Of a stretch of DNA of 64,000 nt, positions 55,281 through 64,000 are shown piece after piece. The notes beneath the pieces are model-generated. The model saw nothing but the letters and a program-made list of their open reading frames with translations. It did no database searches and had not been told where the DNA came from. Source of the DNA: Certhia americana. Taxonomy: Eukaryota > Chordata > Aves > Passeriformes > Certhiidae. The stretch covers positions 92,092,773 through 92,156,772 of the forward strand of contig CM031857.1 of the NCBI GenBank assembly GCA_018697195.1, given 5' to 3'. The stretch's first letter is position 1, and each line of letters starts with the position of its first letter. The translations under genes and the position numbers were made by a program.

Positions 55281-55559
55281 TCTCACACACTCACCGCACA
55301 CACTCAATCCCTTCCCCCGCCCGGAACCTCCGCATATCCATCGTCCCGCCTCCCTTACTCACGTTTGGGGAGGGAGGGAAGGCCGCGGGGATGCGGGCCG
55401 AGCCAGGGGGCGGGCGGCGCAGAGCCGGCGTGGGCGTGGGGTGAAGGAAGCCCCGGGGAAGGCGGAGGCTTCGGTGAAGTTATGCGGAGGCTGCTAGGCG
55501 AGCGGCCCGCGGGGAGGCTGGGGGGACCGTGGGGCAAGTGAATGCTTTTGCGGTAGGGT

Positions 55560-56500
55560 ACCGGGACTTTGGAGGAGTCTCGCCTCCTGCCAGCTCGCTC
55601 CGGGACGGAGCGGCTCCGAAACCTCTCCTAGGAGAGGGGGTCACTGAGAAAACCACGCGACGCCACCCCGCGCTGCGGGCAGGGTTGTGCCTGGCGCGGA
55701 CCCGGACGCCGAGGGGAAACGGGGAGCGTTTCGTCCCTCCCTCCTCAGCGGGCACCCGCATCCATCACCCCGCGGCGCCTGACAGCCGCCCCAGCCAATC
55801 ACCGCGCCCCTCGCGGCCCGCCCCGCGGCCCCTCGGCCAATCCCCGCTGTGCCACCGCTGCCCGGGATACCGCGCGCCGCGGCAGAGGGGGCGGTAACGC
55901 CCGAGGGAGGGGGCGGGCATGCGCATGCGCGGTCCTACTGGAGACGGGGAGAAAATGGAGCCGGTAGAGACGCAGCGCGCCTACGTTTCCCAGCAGTCCC
56001 GAGGCGGTTGCGCATGCGCGAAGCAGGGCTGGCTGGAAGGCGGAGCGGGAGGAAAAGGGAAAGAGGGAGGGTGGCCGAGCGAGCTTGCTGCGGCTTCCTT
56101 GTACCGCGCAATGGCGAGGGAAGGGTCACCGGGGGACGCGCCCCGGGGCTACGTTGTAGAGGAGGCCGGCGGCGGAAGGTCCCCGCTCCGCATGGTTGCC
56201 GGCGGAGAGGGCTCACTGCCGGCGAGAAGTAGCAGAAGGGGCGCCTGGGTTCTCCCCGCCAGAGTGACCCTGGGGTCGTGCGGAGGAACCTCGCTGTCGG
56301 TCAGCGTTGCCTTTGTGTCCTGGAGTCGCTGCCATGTCCCGGAGCCTGCAGGCATCCAGCCCTGCCAGCATCGAGGAGCGGGGAAGGCAGGGCTGGAAAG
56401 ACCTACCCCGGCTCTGCTGAAGCAAAACAACGTGCGCTTTCTGCCTCTTGTTTTTTTAGCCGACGTCACCGGCAATCCCCTAATTTAGGGGAGACTGAGT
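55560..56500. promoter_or_regulatory. Second CpG island with paired NRF1 motifs
   Basis: A GC/CpG-rich block upstream of ING1. It carries two identical NRF1-type palindromes TGCGCATGCGCG (55920-55931 and 56009-56020), a ZNF143-like ACGTTTCCCAGCAGTCCCG between them (55983-56001), a YY1-like AAAATGGAGCC, inverted and direct CCAAT boxes near 55794-55843 and an AP-1 site TGAGTCA at 56496-56502. This is typical of a TATA-less housekeeping promoter. It may drive ING1 (minus strand) and an unknown plus-strand transcript. No conserved coding exon is seen on the plus strand. Confidence 0.6.
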
Positions 56501-59500
56501 CATCCCTTGTGAGCGCCCAGACTCGCTGGTGCAGTCGCTGCTCAGTGAGGCCCTGACGTGCTCGCTGCAGGCAGCGGCGGCCAGGCTGGGCACCTCAGCG
56601 TCTCGGCCCCTGTTAAATGATTTTGCTGCTGCCGTCAGCTTGGTGTGCGAACACACAGAGTTGGGGTTTGCAGGGAAGAACACGGAGCTGTTTAGCCAGG
56701 GTTCCACTATCCTCCCTCCTACTCTCCGTGGGAGATGTGTACTCAAATACTTCCCGAGGAATGGAGACGGTACCATAGACCAAACTTTTTGAACTGATAC
56801 AAACCTGCTGTTTTCGGGCAGATGTCAGAGGGCAGTTCCTTGTTTGCTGAAGATCCCTGTAAGTTCTCCCGTTATTTTCTACCTCTCATTTTCTGTTTCT
56901 GTGAGTTGCTGTAAAAAAATGAGTCGCTGAAAGAAACCTCACATACACAATGTCTCAGGTTTTTAACTTAGAAGCACCATGGCATCTCGGCAGTGCTCCA
57001 GGCCAGTGTTTCTGGACCTGTGTGCTCTGGTTTGCTGTGGCATAGAGAGGCAATTGTCTAATGGCAGCACTCACCTGGGAGTACCTGTTCTAGATTGTTG
57101 GCACCAATTTGGTAGTTAGAGCCTGTTTCACCCTTGCCTTCAAGAAGGTGAACCACTGTCAGCAATTAAAGATAGTTAACAGTCCCCTGGGTAGTGTAAG
57201 AATCCAAGCCAATAACTGACTCAGTGGAGGGAAGATACCTGAAAAGAATACAGATGAGTCCTAAAAAGAGTCATTCTTGCGAAATCATCATTCTAGACAC
57301 ACGTAAGTAATGAGTAAGAACTGAGTTTGTAAAAGTACCTGCTAACTTACTAAACAGGAACTTTTGTCCCTACTCTTAACAGACAAAAAATATATTAGGA
57401 AGGGAAAGGGGAAGTGTAATGGTAGCCTGCTAAGTTTCAGCAATCTGCTCAAAAGTATTGATAGTAATTTGCATGTGCTGAGGTTAGAGAGCTTGGTATC
57501 ATCTGTCTCTTAACAGTGCTGTCTACTAGATCCTCCTCTGTTAGCTTCTCATACGTTACTAGAAGAGTGACAGAGAGAAAACTATCATGGGACTTTGCAC
57601 AAGTCCCTGGGACAGGAAGGGACTGAGTTCCCCTGAGAATGCATTTAACCACTTTGAAGGTCCCCTTTACAGCTCTTAAAGATGATGCTCAGTGCTTTGT
57701 ATAGTGCTGTAATCAAATATATACCTGTCCCCAGAAATACCAATTCTCTGCACCCCCCCTCTAGTCTCAGCAGCAGGTCGGCTGTTGTTTTAGGAACCTG
57801 GGTGGGGGAAAGGGAAGGATAAAATCAGGTGTATGTGTACATCTCTAAAGTGGAAAGTTTTAGAAGGTATGTAGCTAATGCCCATTGTCCATCTCTGCTT
57901 GCTTCTTATTTCAGCCTCTTGCCTCTGAACTACAACAGGTGAGAGATGGGAGATTTTGAATAGTTTCAGATGGGGTTTTTTTTCATATTAGGGGCCCATC
58001 CCATACCCTGGAGAAGAATTCACAAGTAGAAGAGAGTGTCAAGTGTCAAAAGAAGGAAGAGACTCCTGAGCTTCATTTTATTCCCATTTCCTGTATTTGA
58101 CTGGAAAATAGAAGTATCTCTCTCTCCTCCTTTGGCTCACAAGCCCCTTTGCTTTGTTTATTAGAAATCTTTCCCATTTACAACCCCAAATATCTGAGGT
58201 TTTCAGAAGTCTCTTGAAGCTGCTGCCTTACTACAGATCTAAACTCATGGCAATTAGAATCAAGGGAACTTGCAACCAGATCAACAACTTGCACAACTAC
58301 TGTGTCATATAAATACTATGTGTGTATATACAATATATACTTCATATAATTTAAATGTTTTAGTAATTATAGTTGTTCCAGTCATTACGGTTATTCCAGC
58401 TAATCAGCACAAAGTTCAGAATACTTGATAATGAGGAACATAAAATCCCAAACCTCCAAACGTTCCACAAATGCACATACTGTGTAGCTGGTATGAGGAA
58501 TTCTGGCTGCCTCCTTTTCCTTTCTCTGCCTTAGCTGAATATTGGTATATGAAGTATTATGTAATCATTACAGCTGTGTCTCTGGTTATTAGAAAGGATA
58601 GTGTCTTCTGATCGTTTGTCATTATAGTACAAACGAATCAGATGGGTTTATTCCTCCTAATGAATTGCTGTTTCTGCACCATTTAATAGCTTAATCCCTC
58701 TTCTGTAGTTACATATGCTTGGAGGATTTTTTCCTTGCTTGTTTGTCTCTTTATTCTTTAGGATGCTAAATTCATGCTTACCTGGATGATGGTAATAGAA
58801 TTTTACAAGTTTGTTCCTTTTGCTTGTGGTCAAAAGTTTGGAAACAAAAGTACAAACAGTTAACATACAAGATCAACAGGGCTGAGGTTTGCAAGTACAA
58901 AGACCAGTCAGTCAGTCATGGTTCATGCAATATGCATTGGCTGTGCTCTGGACAGTATATAGACTGTTTACAGATATTTAGGCCAGAAGTACCTGTTCAT
59001 GTCACCAAATGATGTCAGATGAATAGATTCTAAAATGTGGAAAACAAATCTAGTTGAGTTTGTCCTTTTTCTGCTTCCCATTAAAGGCTCAAGAACTTAG
59101 TGAACTTTCCAAATGCCTACCTAACACCGGGCTGCCATTCTAAACTTCTCAGGTTTTTTATCAGTCAAGTAAGAAGACAGGTATTTCACTGGATACACCT
59201 CATCTCCTCTGCTTTCTCCAAGGCTGTTGCCCTTACTGCCTCTTCTCACACCTGTTTCCTGGCTACTGCCTTCTTTTTCTTGCACCTGGTGCACTTCCAA
59301 AGTATAGTGAGCATAAACAGCGTTACACTGTTATTAAAGGTGAGCAAAAAATTCTGACTGGAATGAGTAAATGTGCCTTGCAGTAGAAGGCCAAGGCAAA
59401 AGTATATCTGAGTTGTCTCAGAGAGTCAATGGAATGCACACAGATCAAGGGCAACATATTCCATGGGCTTCACATTCCTTCAGTGAATTCAGGAGAGATA

Positions 59501-62500
59501 CACCTCAGCAGCTGGAAACCACAAAGACACCAATCTGCACCCTGTCTGAATTCATACCAACCCTCAGGGTTGTTTCTGTCAGCTGTGGTGCAGGACCCAA
59601 ACACTTCTGATGAAAAACAGGCAGTGTATGTCAGAACAGTTGGTGGGTAGGTTTTCTGAACAGTAGCAGGTGATGCTAATAGACTTCAGGTGTGAGCAAG
59701 AAAGTTTAATTGTTTGTATATGTCCACCAATGAATTTTGTTTTGCAGTGTTACTCCCTATCCCCAGAATTGCTCTTTTTAAATAGGTTTCTTAAGATGAT
59801 TTCTCTTTTATAAAACATGCTCTTGTGAACATTTGGTAAAATGGCCACTCAACATTTACAGTGTTTCTGAGCCAAGCATTTGTAATAAGATTGAGGCAAT
59901 TTTTAGTCTCCTTTTAAAAATCAAACTAGATTCCAAAGCAAACCAATAAGCACCTAGGTTTTGTAAAAATAAAAAGACTATAAAAGTTAAGTCAAAATGT
60001 GTCTCTAATTACAGATTACTACAGAGCACCAACAGAAATTCATTCCACTGCAGTGAATTTAGCTCATCTTTGTTTCTTGTTTGTAATTTGTCTTTATAAC
60101 CTTTGCACCCATATTTTCTCAGGTTCACCTTCCTTGCCAGGTTTCTGAACTAAGACTTGATGAGAAGGACCACAGATACTGGAAACATGCTCTTGCTAAC
60201 ACAGCAAATGCAACCTTTTTCCTCTGTCAACAATTCTAAGATGGTGTGGTTGAATTTTTTAGATGAAAAAATTCAGCCCCTTTAGCAATAGAAAACTGTA
60301 AAACATTACAAAGCATGTGTCTCCTAATAATAAATGGAAATGTAAAATTGTTTTTTAGCTTTATTCATGTATGATACAAAAAATGCTCTGGGATCTTACC
60401 TCTGGGGGCAAATCTTACAGGCATTCCTGGGACTGGAAACTGGAAAATATAGAAGCCAGGTAAGCCAAAATCCCCAAAGATTCTCCCTGCTCACCACAGA
60501 AATGTTGCCAGTACTGCTGATGGACAGCACACAGAGCTGTGCCTTTAAGAGACTTCCTTCTTGATCAAGGATGGAGGGGAAGAAGACGTTGTCTTCTTAC
60601 ACATGCAGATAAAGGGACAGAAAACATAGAGATCTCTTCTAAGGTGTTCAGGAGTCACCCTTTTATCTTGGAGTTTCAGTTTTTAATCTAAAGGAAGTTT
60701 TAGCCTCTTCCTTTCCTAAGAAAAACATGAGAATGTGACCTGACAATATTAAATACACGTGTGTCCCCTTGAAACAAGTTTACCTGAAGCTCAGACAGAT
60801 GTGCTGCAGTGGGATTGTGGCTAAGAGCTGTACTGCTCTGCAGATCACATTTCCTCCTGGCTTTTCAGCAAGTACAAAAGTGGAGTACAGCAGGCCTAGG
60901 CCTCACACTGATCATATGTACCTTAGCTCCAACTGCTCACACCTCCAAAGGCATCTTTTATTCCAGGTGGAAGCAAAGGTCTCCTGATGGCATAAAAATC
61001 TGCTGCTATTCTGCCTTTCTGGTAGATACCTGTTGTTATGTCCTTGTACGTGTCCCAGAGCAGGAATAAGAGTGCAAGTATGGGTAACATAAAGTGGAGG
61101 TATGCTTACAGCCACAGACCAGTTGATTCTGAGAATGCTGGTATTTTTAACATGAATAATTTATGGGTTTTATCCACCAGGATTAGTTTCGCTTTTATTT
61201 GAAATTAGGTTCTTTTTGTATTTCAGTGCTTAAAGAACACTTTCTGCTGTTCCACTAGATGTATTCTGCTGTATTAAATCTCATGCATAAATGATGTTAG
61301 CTGTTTATTTCAGGCATGTAATAATTGTGGCTTTTCCCACTATCAGAAAATAACATTTTACAGCAGGACATAGAGGTTTCAGGGCCAAATGCTGAAAGCC
61401 AGTCTGGATAGCACAGACACTAAGCCTTCTGAAACCAATGGGAAAGAAAAAGCTCTTGCATTCTTCTGATCTGTTGGCAGTTTCATCCATGATAGCTAAA
61501 CCTGGAATTAAAGCTAAAAAACATTCATTGTTACTTAGTATTGATTTGAACTCTGTCAAAGTGCTTGGAACCATAGAGAACAAAGAAGACAACAGAGTTA
61601 ATGACAACTCTTAACTAGATGTGTGTTGAACAGCAAGACATCAAAACCAGCTCATTATGGAAGCTGAAATAATTGGCTTGTGAAGCTTCCTGAGAAACAC
61701 ATAAAGCAAACATTTACAAAGGTTATTGGATGGTATCTTGAATTTCATCCTAGGTAGTCTTAAATTAGCAAGCCAATAAAATAGGTTTCTTATTTGATCA
61801 AAAAGTTAAGATTGTTAAATGGAAATTCTATGGAAAGTACCTATTAAAAGAAAAAGGAAACATTTGCCACTGGTAGAGCTTTATAACTGATATGCTCTAA
61901 AATTAAGTAAGGTGTAGACAGACATTGAGTATTATGTAAAAGAAATAATTTTAAATGATCTTATTATTTATGAGAAAAATCTGTTAAAGTCATCCCTGGA
62001 ACATAGAAGAGGAAACAATACAAAAACTTCAGTGAGGCAGCTCACCACAGGCAGACCTGCAGTATCTAGTCAAAAAAAGCTGTGAGTTTTCAGCATTACC
62101 TTCCTCCCAAAGGCCAGCGAGGTTCTGTAGTGGATAACACAGTGGACTGAGAGACTGAAAAGCCTCTGCCCTGAACAGCCTGTTTACAGGATTGTGTGGA
62201 AGACAGTCAGGAGCAGGACAGACAATGTGCTGGCACTGGAAGTTCACTCTTCTCATACAAGAGCAACCGTGGCCACAATTGGAGCTCACGGGCCTTGACT
62301 TCAACACATGACAAGAGAGTGCTTCCTAAAGATGGCACTAGACCTGCAGCACTCTGGAAAAGCCTGGGATTGATGTGGGTTCACAGAGAATAGGGAAATT
62401 AATGGTACTTAATCTACCAAGTAGATTACCAAGGGTCTACTGAGGATGAGTACAAAAACTTGGGTGGGAGGTGATGAAAAAAAAAAATCATAAGGCATTC

Positions 62501-62550
62501 AGTTGAGGATGCCATTTAGTTGGAAGTTGGAAAAATATTGGAAAATATTC
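56501..62550. other. Intergenic DNA between ING1 and CARS2
   Basis: AT-rich DNA with no recognised gene. A plausible plus-strand splice donor (CCCT|GTAAGT) lies near 56859, where a transcript from the upstream CpG island could splice, but no matching exon is identifiable by eye. Open frames are short. Confidence 0.55.
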
Positions 62551-62551
62551 A

Positions 62552-62975
62552 CAGAATCATAGAAAGACTTGGGTTGGAAGGGACCTTAAGGATGAGCCTG
62601 TTTCAATCCCTCTGTCACGAGCGGAGACACCTTTCACTTAGACCAGGTTAGTCAGAGCCCTATCCAACCTGGCCTTGAACACTTCCAGGATCAGGCATTC
62701 ACAGCTTCTCTGAGCAACCTGTTCCAAAACTTCCCTACCCTATGGGTTAAGAGTTCCTAACATCTCAGTCTCTCCTCTCTTAGTTCAAATGTTCCCCCTT
62801 TGTCCTATCACTATCTGTACATGTAAAAGAGTTGCTCTTCCCTTGTTTGTAAGTCCTCTTTAGGTACTGGAAGATGCTGTAAGGTCTCCCTGGAGCCTTC
62901 TCTCGGCTGAACAATTCCAACTCTTCTCAGCCTGTTTTCATAGGATGCTTTTTCCATCCCTCTGATCAACTTTGT
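62552..62975 (-). mobile_element. CR1 LINE 3'-end copy
   Basis: The longest CR1 copy in the window. Read on the plus strand it starts TTCACAGAATCATAGAAAGA and GGTTGGAAGGGACCTTAAGG, then has TATCCAACCTGGCCTTGAAC, CTTCCAGGATCAGGCATTCA, GAGCAACCTGTTCCAAAACT and, near the end, TCTTCTCAGCCTGTTTTCAT and CCCTCTGATCAACTTTGTG. This is the antisense of the CR1 3' region. It is truncated and non-coding. Confidence 0.9.
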
Positions 62976-63560
62976 GATTATAAGCTTGTGGAATTCTCAC
63001 TTGTTTCCTTGGTACCTGATCACAGTCACTCTTGGAAACAAAGTAGTAGTTCAAAAATACTTTCGGTACCTTTATGTCTGTTCCATTATGCTGTTATCCA
63101 CTCTGGTTGAGCAGCTTATAGTTTCCCAAGTGGTTCAAGGTACTGCAGCCAGTTAAGCTCCATTTGGATATGTTTTGAAACAAAGGGAAAAAAAAAAAAA
63201 AAATCCCCAGTGAGGAATCAGACCTTGACAGTCAGCTGGGCTAAAGGCCAGGGTACCTCACCAAGTACCCGGCACTTCTTGTAATTTTTGAAAATGTCCA
63301 GCTCAGGTAACACATTATACAAGTATGTGGGAGTCAGGGGGGGTGCATAAGTGTTTTATTAAGTCCAGTCTGGGAATGTCACACCATGTTTTATTTTCAG
63401 GAGCTAACAGGCTGCCAGCCGTTCTCCGACCTGAAAGACAATGCAAAAATAGATTTGCTCCCCGACTTGACACAGCGGAGACCATTTTGCTAAATTAGTC
63501 ACGCATTTCCTACAAACATTTCCCTTACAAACCTCGCTAAGAAGCAGCGCGCTGGGGTAT
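62976..63560. other. CARS2 upstream flank
   Basis: AT-rich flank between the CR1 copy and the CARS2 CpG island, with a poly-A run at 63188-63203. No gene is seen. Confidence 0.6.
63188..63203 (+). repeat. Poly-A run
   Basis: Sixteen consecutive A residues with no recognisable retrocopy to the left. Confidence 0.85.
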
Positions 63561-63816
63561 ACCGAAGCACAAGGCTAGGGATGGTTGTTTCGCGGGTGCA
63601 CAGCCGCCCAAGCCAACGCTCCGCAGAAGGCTCGCCCCCCGCGGCCGGCCGGAGCAGCAGCGGGCTTCCTCCCACGGCCGTCGGAGTCGTGGGGCCCGGC
63701 CGGCCCCGCTCTCGGCCCCGCCCCTTCCGGCGGCCCGGGCACGGCCGCTTCCGCTCCCCGGCGGGTCCCGTACGGCAGCGCGGTCTGCCCGCTCCGGGAC
63801 GGGCAGCGTGCGGGCC
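63561..63816 (+). promoter_or_regulatory. CARS2: CARS2 CpG-island promoter
   Basis: A GC- and CpG-rich block directly upstream of the CARS2 start codon. GC box CCCCGCCCC (63716-63724) is followed by an ETS core CTTCCGG (63724-63730) and a second CTTCCG at 63748-63753. There is no TATA box, as is usual for nuclear genes of mitochondrial proteins. Confidence 0.65.
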
Positions 63817-63982
63817 ATGCTGCGCCGTGGCGCAGCGGCAGCACGGCGGCGGCGGCGGCCCGGCGGTGCGGGCTCGCCTCGGTCCCAAGTCCCGGTGCCG
63901 GCCGGGGGCGGCGGGACTCGGCGTGCTCTCGGGCGCGGGCGCGGTGGGCGGCAGTGGGTGCCTCCGGTGGGGCGCGACAGGG
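63817..63982 (+). CDS. CARS2: CARS2 exon 1: mitochondrial targeting sequence of cysteinyl-tRNA synthetase
   Basis: The ATG at 63817 opens a frame starting MLRRGAAAARRRRRPGGAG. It is extremely arginine- and alanine-rich and lacks acidic residues for about 53 codons, as expected of a mitochondrial presequence. It ends GGRQWVPPVGRDRG, which lines up with the human CARS2 exon 1 end (G-R-x-W-x-x-P-x-G-R-[D/E]-x-G). A possible donor is G|GTCGTG at 63982/63983, splitting a glycine codon as the human junction predicts, although GTCGTG is a weak donor. CARS2 charges mitochondrial tRNA-Cys. The catalytic domain (HIGH and KMSKS motifs, zinc site) lies beyond the window. Position and orientation, divergent from ING1, support the call. 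Human CARS2 and ING1 are also neighbours in head-to-head orientation. Confidence 0.8.
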
Positions 63983-64000
63983 GTCGTGGGGTGGAACGTC

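Larger units (their letters stand above)
54605..55560 (-). promoter_or_regulatory. ING1: ING1 5' UTR and proximal promoter region
   Basis: Sequence upstream of ING1 exon 1 with a mixed GA/CA microsatellite (54776-54802), a strong G-run tract on the plus strand (54909-54925), a (CCG)n run (55096-55113), a CA microsatellite (55256-55280) and high GC content to the right. The transcription start probably lies within 54.8-55.2 kb, but there is no TATA box to fix it. Confidence 0.55.

Noticed and set aside
54850..55497. 215-codon plus-strand frame upstream of ING1
   Set aside because: Made of microsatellites and low-complexity proline, serine and threonine runs with competing open frames. It is promoter DNA, not a gene.
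55919..56488. 189-codon plus-strand frame across the second CpG island
   Set aside because: GC-rich DNA rarely contains stops. Overlapping frames are open on both strands, and the translation resembles no known protein.
56474..56488. CCCCTAATTTAGGGG palindrome as a MEF2 or SRF site
   Set aside because: The AT core has the wrong length for both consensus motifs. Kept only as a small inverted repeat.
62128..62165. GTTCTGTAGTGGATAACAC looks like a tRNA box A and D arm
   Set aside because: No matching box B (GGTTCGAAT type), anticodon stem or acceptor stem pairing could be found downstream.

Overview
This window looks like nuclear DNA from a bird. The evidence is several fragments of CR1 LINEs (the dominant avian retrotransposon), a class III (ERVL-like) avian endogenous retrovirus, and three genes whose order matches human 13q34 read in the opposite direction. 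The order here is ANKRD10 (+), ING1 (-), CARS2 (+). A songbird or other neoavian is plausible, but the species cannot be fixed from the sequence. The window opens inside an ANKRD10 intron and closes at or just past the first coding exon of CARS2.

Layout. 1-10.3 kb holds the last three coding exons of ANKRD10 (1976-2211, 5683-5778, 8663-9129) and a 3' UTR of about 1.2 kb. 10.3-48.9 kb is a long AT-rich gene desert. It contains small CR1 fragments, one solo LTR with a perfect 5-bp target duplication (30919-31661), and a degraded provirus on the minus strand (39837-45303). The provirus gag region carries a large purine-rich E/K-coding minisatellite interrupted by a 400-N assembly gap. 48.9-54.6 kb is ING1 on the minus strand: 3' UTR, the large exon 2, and the exon 1 that makes the 279-residue p33ING1b-type protein. 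Between the two exons, in a strong CpG island, lies a convincing alternative first exon (52849-52648). It splices in frame to exon 2 and predicts a 301-residue ING1 form with a new N-terminus. 55-56.5 kb is a second CpG island with two identical NRF1-type palindromes. 56.5-63.5 kb is intergenic with one CR1 copy. 63.5-64 kb is a CpG-island promoter and the mitochondrial-targeting first exon of CARS2.

The three genes are not a functional pathway. ING1 is a PHD-finger reader of H3K4me3 in chromatin complexes, CARS2 is mitochondrial cysteinyl-tRNA synthetase, and ANKRD10 is a poorly understood ankyrin-repeat protein. They are conserved neighbours. ING1 and CARS2 are divergent; ANKRD10 and ING1 are convergent.

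I found no wholly new biological system. The best leads are the alternative ING1 first exon, tandem in-frame acceptors and a readable intron in ANKRD10, a TATA/CCAAT promoter antisense to ING1, and the repeat-expanded retroviral gag.
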